Below, in pieces: positions 53,330-60,380 of a stretch of DNA of 64,000 bases. Made by a program: the position numbers and the translations under genes. The notes under the pieces are model-generated. The model was not told the DNA's origin and did no database searches. It was given only the letters and a program-made list of their open reading frames with translations. Source of the stretch: RUG714 sp964623515 (lineage in GTDB: Bacteria > Bacillota > Clostridia > Oscillospirales > Acutalibacteraceae); the NCBI GenBank assembly GCA_964623515.1, contig CAZURV010000009.1, positions 1 to 64,000 of the forward strand. Direction: 5' to 3'. The stretch's first letter is position 1. Every line of letters starts with the position of its first letter.

Positions 53330-53866
53330 TCACATTATATTAGCCGCTATAAAAGGATATTTGCCGAAAGCGTCTTCAACATTATCATAAACATGGTCGT
53401 ACTCTTTGCCGTTGAATCTGTTGTAAACCGTTATTCTTTCATTGTCCGTTACGCGATAGGCAACGGTATGAATGGAACTCATCATTGCTTTTCCTGTCCA
53501 GAAAGAGATAACACCGTATTTCCCTTTTGGAGCGTATTTCAGAAAATTGCTTTTTTTCTTTATGGTTGTAACCGGGATATTATGTCTTTTGAAGTAGTGG
53601 GAGAGCACGTAAACGTTCGTTCCGAAAAAGCCGCACAGAATATTTCCGTATCTGTAAACCTCTTTGGCAATTTCACACAGAGGCTGAGGTTTTCCGTACA
53701 TTTTCAGCAGATTGTATATTCCTATAATTTCACACCCGCACCAGCCAAAACTGAAAAAGCCGTAACGGTAATTTGCCACCGTTCCCGCTGCCTGTGCGTT
53801 AATCATTCCTGCGGGAAGATCTTTTTCAAAAGTTTTATTATGGCGATAATTGAATCTTTCAAGCAT
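53330..53866 (-). CDS. Putative papain-like/C39-like peptidase fold protein
   Basis: A 178-residue soluble protein. The order Cys (in GWCGCEIIGIYNLLKMYG), His (IHTVAYRV) and Asn (VYNRFNG) plus the glycine-rich flanks resembles the catalytic layout of C39-like and other papain-fold peptidases. No signal peptide or transporter-ATPase partner is present, and the next gene is a sugar-type transporter, so it is not a classical bacteriocin-processing enzyme. The call rests on motif order only. Its stop is 14 nt before the transporter start. Confidence 0.5.
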   Translation of the reverse strand: MLERFNYRHNKTFEKDLPAGMINAQAAGTVANYRYGFFSFGWCGCEIIGIYNLLKMYGKPQPLCEIAKEVYRYGNILCGFFGTNVYVLSHYFKRHNIPVTTIKKKSNFLKYAPKGKYGVISFWTGKAMMSSIHTVAYRVTDNERITVYNRFNGKEYDHVYDNVEDAFGKYPFIAANIM

Positions 53867-53914
53867 ATTTTTCTCCTTTCGGCGAATATAACGGTTTAGC
53901 CCTTTGATTTAATC

Positions 53915-53943
53915 ATTATACAATAAAAGTTATCATATTGCAA
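53915..53943 (-). promoter_or_regulatory. Promoter of the papain-like/transporter operon
   Basis: Minus strand: TTGCAA (53943-53938), 17-bp spacer, TATAAT (53920-53915). Confidence 0.65.
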
Positions 53944-53963
53944 AAAAGTACACAGAGGAATGA

Positions 53964-53992
53964 TTGACAAGAGATTTTGCTTACGTTATAAT
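53964..53992 (+). promoter_or_regulatory. Sigma-A promoter of the AIM24 gene
   Basis: TTGACA (53964-53969), 17-bp spacer, TATAAT (53987-53992), a consensus promoter. Transcription should begin near 54000, so the structured element at 54013-54135 lies wholly in the leader. Confidence 0.88.
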
Positions 53993-54012
53993 TTAAACAT
54001 AAATTCGACAAA

Positions 54013-54135
54013 GACGGTTTCCCGTCTCTAAGGCGGGTGGATTGCTTTTTCAAAATCAGCGGCGGGAAACAATTCCTTTTGATGCTTAAACAGTTGCGTT
54101 GTTCTTTGCCGCGTTATTTAACGCGGCAAAGCCCT
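54013..54135 (+). repeat. Structured element, copy 2 (three-hairpin family), in the AIM24 leader
   Basis: Three hairpins: CCCGTC/GGCGGG (54021-54026 with 54032-54037, loop TCTAA), TCAAAA/TTTTGA (54050-54055 with 54077-54082), and a perfect 11-bp hairpin TTTGCCGCGTT/AACGCGGCAAA (54105-54115 with 54120-54130), followed by GCCC. The order and conserved words match copy 3 (GTTCTTTGCCGCGTT near 55969 and 54101) and copy 1. It lies between a consensus promoter and the start of the AIM24 gene, so it is transcribed as part of that mRNA, unlike the other two copies, which lie upstream of the next promoter. Confidence 0.7.
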
Positions 54136-54165
54136 TATTAGAAAATTTTTGGAGGATATTATATT

Positions 54166-54852
54166 ATGCAGTACAGAATATATGGCGAGTCGTTGCCTGC
54201 GGTTGAAATTCAGCTTCAGCAGGGTGAGGCAATTTTTACGGAATCGGGCGGAATGAGCTGGATGAGCTCATCGATGAAAATGGAAACGAATATGAGAGGC
54301 GGAGTTTTCGGCGGAGTCGGCAGAATGTTTTCCGGAGAAAGTCTTTTTATGGCAACCTATACCGCACAGACGGGAAACGGAATGATAACGCTTTCTTCTT
54401 CTTTTCCGGGCTCTATTATTCCCCTTGATCTTTCCGGCGGAAAAGAATATATCTGTCAGAAAACGGCATTTCTCTGCGCACAGCCTACGGTTAATTTATC
54501 TGTTGAATTTACCAAAAGAATTTCAAGCGGTTTTCTGGGAGGCGAGGGATTTATTCTTCAGAAACTCAGCGGATACGGAACGGCATTTATTGAAATTGAT
54601 GGCTGTGCAAAGGAATATGAGCTTGCATCGGGAGAGCAACTTGTTGTCAGCACGGGGAATGTTGCGGCGTTTGAGTCGACGGTTTCCTATGAAGTCAAAA
54701 CGATTAAAGGCTTCAAAAATGTGCTTTTCGGTGGGGAAGGATTATTCAATACTGTGCTTACGGGGCCGGGCAAAGTTTATCTTCAGACGATAATTCTGCT
54801 GGATTTTGCATCGAAAATCATTCCTTATATCCCTTCCTCTTCGTCAAACTGA
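54166..54852 (+). CDS. AIM24/TIGR00266 family protein
   Basis: A 228-residue all-beta protein of the AIM24 family, beginning QYRIYGESLPAVEIQLQQGEAIFTESG and containing GGVFGGVGRMFSGESLFM and LGGEGFILQKLSGYG. Family members occur in bacteria and mitochondria; function is not settled, though some are linked to membrane or tryptophan-rich repeat biology. It begins about 165 nt after its promoter, with a structured leader, and has Shine-Dalgarno GGAGG. Ends at 54864-54893. Confidence 0.85.
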   Translation: MQYRIYGESLPAVEIQLQQGEAIFTESGGMSWMSSSMKMETNMRGGVFGGVGRMFSGESLFMATYTAQTGNGMITLSSSFPGSIIPLDLSGGKEYICQKTAFLCAQPTVNLSVEFTKRISSGFLGGEGFILQKLSGYGTAFIEIDGCAKEYELASGEQLVVSTGNVAAFESTVSYEVKTIKGFKNVLFGGEGLFNTVLTGPGKVYLQTIILLDFASKIIPYIPSSSSN

Positions 54853-54863
54853 GTGAATGACTT

Positions 54864-54893
54864 GCTCGTATACTTTGGTGTACGGGCTTTTTT
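54864..54893 (+). terminator. Intrinsic terminator after the AIM24 gene
   Basis: GCTCGTATAC / GTGTACGGGC stem with a TTTG loop, followed by TTTTTT. Confidence 0.85.
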
Positions 54894-54995
54894 GCAACCG
54901 TTGGTTGCACATTTGAAAAGCAAAGTTTATGGTATTTTTTATCGTTTGATATTAAACTGATTGTTAAACAACCTATTACTGCGGGGAGAAACGAG

Positions 54996-55772
54996 ATGAA
55001 TATGGAAATCGCGAATAAATTATATGAGTTAAGGCGTGAAAACGTGTTATCGCAGGAGGCGTTGGCGGAAAAACTGAATATATCCAGGCAGTCTGTTTCA
55101 AAATGGGAAAGGGGAGAATCAAGTCCCGATACGGATAATCTGATTGCGCTTGCAAAACTTTATGATATTTCTTTGGATGAACTGCTGCTGAACAATTCTC
55201 GCGGAGCGGAAAAAAACGAATCCGAACCGAATGCATGCACAAAAGATGCCGATTTCGTTACAGAAGAACATTCTTGTTCGGAGAAAAACAGGGAAGAACG
55301 CAAAGGTCATAATTTTATAGATATAGATGATGGACAAAACACTGTTAAAATCGGAACGCAAGGCATTTGTGTGAATGAAAAAGAGGGAAATACGGTTAAA
55401 ATAGATAAAAACGGCGTATATGTTAATGGCGGTGCGGCTGATGATCATATTTTCACCGAGGGCAAAAAGAAAAATAAGTTTATGGTTTTTCCTTATCCTG
55501 TGTTAGTTGTAATTTTATTTTTAGTGCTCGGGTGTACGCTTAAAGTATGGAGCACGGCATGGCTGTTGTTTTTGACTATACCTCTTTACTATACTTTGAT
55601 TGAAGCGATAGAAAGAAAAAATGCAAATATTTTTTGCTATCCGGTTTTTACGACTCTTATCTATCTTTGTATGGGATTTTTCCTGCATTTATGGGCATGG
55701 GGATGGATCGTGTTTTTAACCATTCCGATATATTATGCATTCTGTCCGCACAAAGAGGAACACAAAGAATAG
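54996..55772 (+). CDS. XRE-family regulator with C-terminal membrane domain
   Basis: A 258-residue membrane-tethered regulator. Residues about 5-65 form an XRE helix-turn-helix (LSQEALAEKLNISRQSVSKWERGESSPDTDNL). A hydrophilic middle (about 70-165) contains internal repeats around TVKIGTQGICVN and TVKIDKNGVYVN, followed by three membrane segments to the C-terminus. Such one-component regulators often control their own neighbourhood. The start ATG at 54996 has GGGGAG upstream; a second ATG two codons later is possible. No obvious promoter or operator is visible in front. Confidence 0.8.
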   Translation: MNMEIANKLYELRRENVLSQEALAEKLNISRQSVSKWERGESSPDTDNLIALAKLYDISLDELLLNNSRGAEKNESEPNACTKDADFVTEEHSCSEKNREERKGHNFIDIDDGQNTVKIGTQGICVNEKEGNTVKIDKNGVYVNGGAADDHIFTEGKKKNKFMVFPYPVLVVILFLVLGCTLKVWSTAWLLFLTIPLYYTLIEAIERKNANIFCYPVFTTLIYLCMGFFLHLWAWGWIVFLTIPIYYAFCPHKEEHKE

Positions 55773-55885
55773 ATTTTCAATTTACGCATTAAGGATTAAA
55801 CCGAAAATGAGGCAAAACGAAAGGAACTGAAATTTCCAAAGAGTAATAAAGAAAAATCGTAAAAAAGAAATGTAACTTATGTAAA

Positions 55886-55998
55886 GATGTCCCCGCCTCT
55901 AAGGCGGCGGGCGCCGTTTTCGAAATCAGAGGGATATAACTCCATCTGATTTCTCAGACAGCTGATGTTCTTTGCCGCGTTGAATAGCGGAAAGCCCA
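55886..55998 (+). repeat. Structured element, copy 3 (three-hairpin family)
   Basis: Hairpin 1: CCCCGCC-TCTAA-GGCGG-C-GGG (from 55891). Hairpin 2: AAATCAGA-G-GGA with TCC-A-TCTGATTT (55923-55952). Hairpin 3: CCGC...GCGG within TTTGCCGCGTTGAATAGCGG (55971-55990), then AAAGCCC and TTATTGAAA, the same order as copy 2. The gap 55773-56105 also holds the macro-gene promoter at 56048. No open frame is present here. The element ends about 50 nt before the -35 of the macro-domain gene. Confidence 0.7.
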
Positions 55999-56047
55999 TT
56001 ATTGAAACAACAGAACCGATTTGCAGTTGCAGGTCGGTTCGTTAATT

Positions 56048-56076
56048 TTGACAAAATTATAAAAAGAATATATTAT
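56048..56076 (+). promoter_or_regulatory. Sigma-A promoter of the macro-domain gene
   Basis: TTGACA (56048-56053), 17-bp spacer, TATTAT (56071-56076). Transcription would start near 56083, so the leader is only about 25 nt and does not include the structured element. Confidence 0.8.
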
Positions 56077-56105
56077 TGATTTAAAAATGAATGTGAGGTG
56101 TGCTT

Positions 56106-57140
56106 ATGCCGTTACAGATAATCAGAAATGATATAACAAAGATGGAATGTGATGCGATTGTCAACGCTGCCAATTCAACACTTTTAGGCGGCGGGGGAGT
56201 CGACGGTGCGATACATAGGGCAGCAGGCAGGGGCTTACTGCGGGAATGCAGGAGGCTTGGCGGTTGTAAAGTCGGTCAAGCCAAGATAACAAAAGGATAT
56301 AAATTACCTTGTAAATATATTATACATACTGTCGGTCCGATATGGAAGGGCGGTAACAATCATGAAAAAGAATTACTGGTATCTTGCTATAATCATTCAC
56401 TTGCTCTTGCTAAAGAGAATAACTGTGCGTCTGTTGCATTTCCTTTAATTTCATCGGGAGTTTATGGATATCCTATGGATAAAGCAATGAAAGCCGCAGT
56501 TGATACTATCGGCTCATTTCTGTTGCATAATGATATGCTTGTGTATATCGTTGTTTATAACAAAAACGCCGTAAATATAGGCAATAAGCTGTTTACAGAC
56601 ATTGCAGAGTACATAGATGATAACTATGCAGCTGAGCATACGGACATTAACTATGAGCAAATGTGTCAGGCACAGTGCAGTATGACTTATTCCGAAAGAA
56701 AATACGTTGAAGTTCAGGATACTGTTGGTGAAGCGTTGTCTGTACAGCCGTTTGAAAGTGAAAGTAAACTCGGTCTGGAGGAGATACTTGATAATATGAT
56801 TGACGAAAGCTTTTCTCAAATGCTGTTGCGCAAGATTGATGAAAACGGAATGACTGACAGTGAATGCTATAAAAAAGCGAATATCGATCGAAAGCTGTTT
56901 TCGAAAATACGCAGTAATCCACAATACAAACCAAGCAAAATAACGGCAATAGCCTTTGCGATTGCGCTTGAGCTTTCACTTGATGAAACGAAAAATATGC
57001 TGATGAAAGCGGGATTTGCATTATCGCACAGCAACAAGTTTGATATTATTATTGAATATTTTATCAGTAAGGGTAACTATAATATCTTTGAAATCAACGA
57101 GGCGCTTTTTGCCTTTGACCAATGCTTGCTTGGTGCGTAA
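56106..57140 (+). CDS. Macro-domain protein with C-terminal XRE-like domain
   Basis: A 344-residue two-part protein. Residues 1-165 are a macro domain (ADP-ribose binding or removal): DAIVNAANSTLLGGGGVDGAIH and HTVGPIWKGG hold the ADP-ribose-binding loops, and FPLISSGVYGYPMDKA the phosphate loop. The C-terminal part (about 235-344) looks like an XRE-type helix-turn-helix (ANIDRKLFSKIRSNPQYKPSKITAIAFAIALELSLDETKNML). The combination is common in Clostridia beside a VWA gene. ATG at 56106 has GAGGTG upstream. The protein might act as an ADP-ribose-controlled regulator or a defence-like enzyme. Confidence 0.83.
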   Translation: MPLQIIRNDITKMECDAIVNAANSTLLGGGGVDGAIHRAAGRGLLRECRRLGGCKVGQAKITKGYKLPCKYIIHTVGPIWKGGNNHEKELLVSCYNHSLALAKENNCASVAFPLISSGVYGYPMDKAMKAAVDTIGSFLLHNDMLVYIVVYNKNAVNIGNKLFTDIAEYIDDNYAAEHTDINYEQMCQAQCSMTYSERKYVEVQDTVGEALSVQPFESESKLGLEEILDNMIDESFSQMLLRKIDENGMTDSECYKKANIDRKLFSKIRSNPQYKPSKITAIAFAIALELSLDETKNMLMKAGFALSHSNKFDIIIEYFISKGNYNIFEINEALFAFDQCLLGA

Positions 57141-57172
57141 TTTTGTCGCATTACAGGCGACCAAGTGATGTT

Positions 57173-57241
57173 AAAACCTCTGTATAATGAGCTTGTAAGG
57201 CTGAAAACAGCCAAAACATAAATTCATTATACGGAGGTTTT
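57173..57241 (+). promoter_or_regulatory. Long inverted repeat that buries the VWA gene ribosome binding site
   Basis: AAAACCTCTGTATAATGA (57173-57190) pairs with TCATTATACGGAGGTTTT (57224-57241) over 18 positions with one G-T pair. The 33-nt loop contains a small hairpin GGCTG-AAAA-CAGCC (57199-57212). The GGAGG at 57233-57237 is the Shine-Dalgarno of the VWA gene (ATG 57246) and lies inside the stem, so folding would block translation. The structure also ends in a T-run, so it could terminate the macro-gene transcript. Both uses are possible. Confidence 0.72.
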
Positions 57242-57245
57242 TTCT

Positions 57246-57899
57246 ATGAAAAAGACAAATAACAACATCACGGAATTGGTGTTTATCCTTGATCGTTCAG
57301 GCTCTATGGGCGGACTTGAGAGCGACACAATCGGAGGCTTTAATTCACTTATTGAAAAACAGAAAAAGCAGGACGGCAAGTGTTATGTTTCAACTGTGCT
57401 TTTTGACAATTACAGCGACGTTATTCACGACAGAGTTGAACTTGAAAGCATTAATCCTATGACCGACAAGGATTATTATGTGCGTGGTTGCACGGCACTG
57501 ATTGACGCTGTCGGCGGAGCAATTCACCACATTGGTAATATTCACAAATACGCAAGAAATGAGGATGTGCCGGAGCATACAATGTTTGTGATTATGACAG
57601 ACGGTTATGAAAATGCAAGCCATATCTACACAAGAGATAAAGTTAAAGCAATGATTGAGCGTCAAAAGAAAAAGTATGGCTGGGAATTTCTTTTTATTGG
57701 TGCAAATATTGATGCGGTTGAAACAGCAAGCCGCTTGGGCATCGGTGAGGACAGGGCGGTGAATTATCATGCCGATAGTCAGGGAACGGGTGTTGTTTAT
57801 GATACTGTTGCTGAAACAGTTTGCTGTATGCGTGCCTGTTCTCAGATTTCAGATGATTGGAGCAATAAGATAAACGAAGATTACAAAAACAGGAAATAA
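57246..57899 (+). CDS. VWA-domain protein (TerY-like)
   Basis: A 217-residue von Willebrand A domain. The metal-ion-dependent adhesion site is complete: DRSGSMGG (Asp-x-Ser-x-Ser), the conserved Thr in GCTALIDAVG, and the Asp in MTDGYENAS. It matches the TerY-like group in Clostridia that accompanies macro-domain or stress genes. VWA proteins bind a partner through the metal; the partner is probably the macro-domain protein or an unseen target. Its start is masked by the inverted repeat upstream. Confidence 0.85.
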   Translation: MKKTNNNITELVFILDRSGSMGGLESDTIGGFNSLIEKQKKQDGKCYVSTVLFDNYSDVIHDRVELESINPMTDKDYYVRGCTALIDAVGGAIHHIGNIHKYARNEDVPEHTMFVIMTDGYENASHIYTRDKVKAMIERQKKKYGWEFLFIGANIDAVETASRLGIGEDRAVNYHADSQGTGVVYDTVAETVCCMRACSQISDDWSNKINEDYKNRK

Positions 57900-57908
57900 A
57901 CAGACAAT

Positions 57909-57955
57909 AAACAGACAAGACTTTCGGTTTATCCGGAGGTCTTGTCTGTTTAAAA
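57909..57955 (+). terminator. Intrinsic terminator after the VWA gene
   Basis: AAACAGACAAGAC (57909-57921) / GTCTTGTCTGTTT (57939-57951) stem, extended by CTTTCGG / CCGGAGG, ending in TTTAAAAA. The gap 57952-58200 is extremely A/T-rich and carries only the ArsR promoter. Confidence 0.8.
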
Positions 57956-58142
57956 AGCAGAGCGCGCAAGCTTCTGATTTTCGAATAACAAATAAAAGGT
58001 ACATAAATATTTATATTTATAAATATATAAAAATGTTTAATTTTATATTTACAATTTATATATTTAAATATATAAATTTTAATAATTTGAAATAATTGTG
58101 GAAATAAAGTAAAAATTTAATAATAAATTTTAAAAAAATAGA

Positions 58143-58184
58143 TTGACATATTTATAATTTTAGATATATAATATTAGTAATATT
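58143..58184 (+). promoter_or_regulatory. ArsR-gene promoter with palindromic operator
   Basis: TTGACA (58143-58148), 18-bp spacer, TATAAT (58167-58172). A perfect palindrome AATATTA-G-TAATATT (58170-58184) overlaps the -10 and the start point. ArsR-family repressors normally bind such AT-rich inverted repeats on their own promoters. Confidence 0.7.
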
Positions 58185-58200
58185 TAATTATGAGGAAGAT

Positions 58201-58503
58201 ATGAACAGAAATTCGAAAAAATTGTCTGCATCTCAAAACCGAAGCTGTGTTTCGGGCGCAAGGGTTTTTAAAGCGCTTGGTGACGAGAACAGATTAAGAA
58301 TTGCCGCAATGCTTGCAACAGGGGAAACAAATGCGTGCGATTTGATGGATGAACTGAATATATCGCAGCCAACGTTATCTCATCATTTAAAAATTCTGAC
58401 TGATGAGGGTGTAACAAGGTGCGAAAAAGACGGGAAATGGCGTATATACAGCCTTACGGATTTGGGTAAAGCAGCGGTTGAGTTTCTTTTTAATATGACG
58501 TGA
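58201..58503 (+). CDS. ArsR-family transcriptional repressor
   Basis: A 100-residue winged-helix protein. VFKALGDENRLRIAAML and the recognition helix ISQPTLSHHLKIL are classic ArsR/SmtB. The metal-binding ELCVC-type motif in alpha3 is reduced to ETNACDLM, with a single Cys, although another Cys is at the N-terminus (RSCVSGA), so the inducer may be a different metal or arsenite with an altered site. It starts after a clear promoter and operator and would normally precede an efflux permease, but only a fragment follows (58511-58624). Confidence 0.9.
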   Translation: MNRNSKKLSASQNRSCVSGARVFKALGDENRLRIAAMLATGETNACDLMDELNISQPTLSHHLKILTDEGVTRCEKDGKWRIYSLTDLGKAAVEFLFNMT

Positions 58504-58510
58504 GAAAAGT

Positions 58511-58624
58511 ATGAATAAAAAATATATCAGTGAAAAAACTTTGAAAAATAACAATCTCCTTGTTTTACTGCTTGTAGCCATAACGGTTTTTATAAACTGG
58601 GTTTGCAATTTTGGGGAATTTTAG
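58511..58624 (+). pseudogene. Remnant 5' end of a membrane protein gene after arsR
   Basis: A 37-codon frame: a charged start (MNKKYISEKTLKNNN), then one membrane segment (LLVLLLVAITVFINWVCN) and a stop. In ArsR operons this position is taken by a permease; the reading frame is cut off 13 bp before the repeat element at 58637-58711. I interpret it as the truncated N-terminus of a lost permease. It could also be a genuine one-helix small protein. Confidence 0.5.
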
Positions 58625-58636
58625 CGGGCGCAATTC

Positions 58637-58711
58637 GGGTTCAAGCCAAATAGGGAGAAAAACCTGATAATGTGCCTTTTGGTGATATACAGTGCTAAAA
58701 ATACTTGTCAA
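58637..58711 (-). repeat. Promoter-bearing repeat, copy A
   Basis: Related to 63061-63133. Both carry AAGCCAAATAGGGAGAAAAA near the left end and, on the minus strand, TTGACA (58711-58706), a 16-bp spacer and TATATC (58689-58684). It faces back towards the arsR gene, so if active it would give an antisense transcript. The remaining gap to 58969 contains one strong hairpin (58859-58886) and no gene. Confidence 0.65.
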
Positions 58712-58858
58712 GCGTCAGTTGAATTGCGTTTTTGCCTTATCTGTCATCAAAAATTCATGCATTTTAGGTGCAGGGCTGTTTTGTAAAGCAGAACTTTTTA
58801 TCTCCATACGGCTAAACCCTTCTCCGATAAAGCAGTAAATGTTTTGATTTTGCATATT

Positions 58859-58886
58859 TTCCGGCGTAAAATATATTACGCCGGAA
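58859..58886. other. Perfect 11-bp hairpin in non-coding gap
   Basis: TTCCGGCGTAA (58859-58869) with TTACGCCGGAA (58876-58886), 6-nt loop. A T-run begins only about 10 nt later, so a terminator role is uncertain. It may mark the end of a degraded gene. Confidence 0.5.
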
Positions 58887-58969
58887 CGGTATGCATTTTT
58901 CTGATTAACGGCTATGAACAGTTTAAATGAAACATGGCGGTTGATCCGCCGGAAACGAAGGTGAAAAAT

Positions 58970-59161
58970 ATGCCGAAAAAAAAGAAAATCACAAACTGCG
59001 AAGCTTGTGATAATTACGAGTATGATTATGATATGGACTGCTGGGTTTGCAGTATGGAGCTTGATGAAGATGAAATGTATCATTTTTTAAGCAACGATTT
59101 CAGTCATTGTCCTTATTTTCAGATGAAAGACGAATATCGGATTGTGAGGAAACAAAACTGA
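58970..59161 (+). CDS. DUF6472 family small cysteine-rich protein
   Basis: A 63-residue protein with the clostridial DUF6472 pattern: NCEACDNYEYDYDMDCWVC, then MELDEDEMYHFLSND and FSHCPYFQMKDEYRIVRKQ. The cysteines could hold zinc or an iron-sulfur cluster. ATG at 58970 is preferred over 58934 because of the Shine-Dalgarno AAGGTGA. Its stop overlaps the radical SAM start (TGATG), so the two are almost certainly functionally linked. Confidence 0.85.
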   Translation: MPKKKKITNCEACDNYEYDYDMDCWVCSMELDEDEMYHFLSNDFSHCPYFQMKDEYRIVRKQN

Positions 59162-60015
59162 TGGTATGTTCAATATGTCCGAGAGAATGCGGGAATAGAA
59201 TTAACGGCTTCTGCGGAGTCGGCAAGGATATTATTGTTTCTCGCATAGCGCCGCATGATTGGGAAGAACCTGTTATAAGCGGAAAAAACGGATCGGGCGC
59301 TGTGTTCTTTGCGGGCTGCAGTATGCGGTGCGTGTTTTGTCAGAATATTGAAATATCGCAAGGGCTCAAGGGAGAGAAAATTTCTTTTGATGAGCTTTGC
59401 AGACGGTGTGCAAAACTTGCTGCAAGCGGCGTGCATAATATCAATTTTGTAACGCCGAGTCACTATGTGCCCGTTGTTCGTTCCGTAATTGAAAGCTGTA
59501 GCTTTACACTGCCCGTTATTTATAACAGCGGTGGCTGGGATAAAGTGCAGTCGCTGAAAACGCTTGCCGGTATGGTGGATATATATCTTCCCGATTTTAA
59601 ATATGCCGATGATTCGCTCGCACAGATTTACAGTGGAGTAAACGGTTATTTTCAAACTGCGGTTTCAGCCGTTGACGAAATGTACCGTCAGGTTGGAGAC
59701 GTGGCATTTGATAATTACGGAATGATGACAAAAGGTCTGCTTGTCCGTCATCTCGTTCTACCGAATCATCTTGAAAATACGTATCGCGTTCTCGATTGGT
59801 TCTCAGATTTCAGCCGCGGAAGAAAAATACTGTTTTCCCTTATGAGCCAGTATACGCCGCATGGCTGTTTAAAGGCTTTTCCAAAACTGCAGAGGGAACT
59901 CACTGCTGATGAATATTACAAAGTTTCTTCTTATATGGGACTGCTTGGCATAAAGGGTTTTGTCCAGGAGGAAGGGAGCGCAGATGAAAAATATATTCCA
60001 TCGTTCTTGCGTTGA
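59161..60015 (+). CDS. Radical SAM protein of the pyruvate-formate-lyase-activase-like group
   Basis: A 284-residue enzyme. The cluster ligands are Cys53, Cys57 and Cys60 in GCSMRCVFCQ, preceded by an N-terminal Cys-rich region (CSICPRECG, GFCGVG) that could bind an auxiliary cluster. The core with FVTPSHYVPVVRSV, IYNSGGW and DIYLPDFKYAD matches COG1313 (PflX-like). The substrate is not established. It is translated from an ATG inside the DUF6472 stop. A shorter N-terminus is unlikely because the auxiliary cysteines are conserved. Confidence 0.85.
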   Translation: MVCSICPRECGNRINGFCGVGKDIIVSRIAPHDWEEPVISGKNGSGAVFFAGCSMRCVFCQNIEISQGLKGEKISFDELCRRCAKLAASGVHNINFVTPSHYVPVVRSVIESCSFTLPVIYNSGGWDKVQSLKTLAGMVDIYLPDFKYADDSLAQIYSGVNGYFQTAVSAVDEMYRQVGDVAFDNYGMMTKGLLVRHLVLPNHLENTYRVLDWFSDFSRGRKILFSLMSQYTPHGCLKAFPKLQRELTADEYYKVSSYMGLLGIKGFVQEEGSADEKYIPSFLR

Positions 60016-60097
60016 CGGGAGTCGAAATCAAACAGGCTTAAACATAGAGTGAAACGCGAATCGGCAAAACAGTGCGGCGCAACCGTTGGAATATTGC

Positions 60098-60145
60098 AAA
60101 CAACATCATCGGTGATTACAAACCGATGAGATGATGTTGTTTTAT
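60098..60145. terminator. Bidirectional terminator between radical SAM gene and XRE gene
   Basis: AACAACATCATC (60099-60110) / GATGATGTTGTT (60130-60141), with inner ATCGGT/ACCGAT pairing; a T-rich stretch follows on the plus strand. It overlaps the XRE stop at 60142. Confidence 0.7.
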
Positions 60146-60354
60146 TTATATTTTTTTGGATTTGAGGTGAGTCCCAGAATATAATCTGTGCTGGTGTCAA
60201 AATAATCGGCTAAATCGCAAAGTGTTTGCAAAGGTATATCTCTTTGTGCGTTTTCATATCTGGAGTAGCAAACTTGCGAACAGTTCAGATACAGTGCAAG
60301 TTCCTTTTGTTTGATATCTCTGTCTTCACGCATTTCTTTTAAGCGCAGTTTCAT
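60142..60354 (-). CDS. XRE-family repressor
   Basis: A 70-residue single-domain helix-turn-helix protein (KLRLKEMREDRDIKQKELALYLNCSQVCYSRYENAQR), ending with TDYILGLTSNPKK. It is encoded divergently from the DUF4234 gene, and two palindromes sit between them (60381-60395 and 60406-60420), one within its own upstream region. The start at 60354 is preceded by GGTGATG. It most likely represses both genes. Confidence 0.85.
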   Translation of the reverse strand: MKLRLKEMREDRDIKQKELALYLNCSQVCYSRYENAQRDIPLQTLCDLADYFDTSTDYILGLTSNPKKYK

Positions 60355-60380
60355 AAACATCACCGCTTTTATTATATGAA

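Noticed and set aside
58715..59083. 122-codon frame on the minus strand
   Set aside because: Its first part is antisense to the DUF6472 gene, and the later part has no start signal. A fragment of a degraded gene is possible, but there is not enough to support it.
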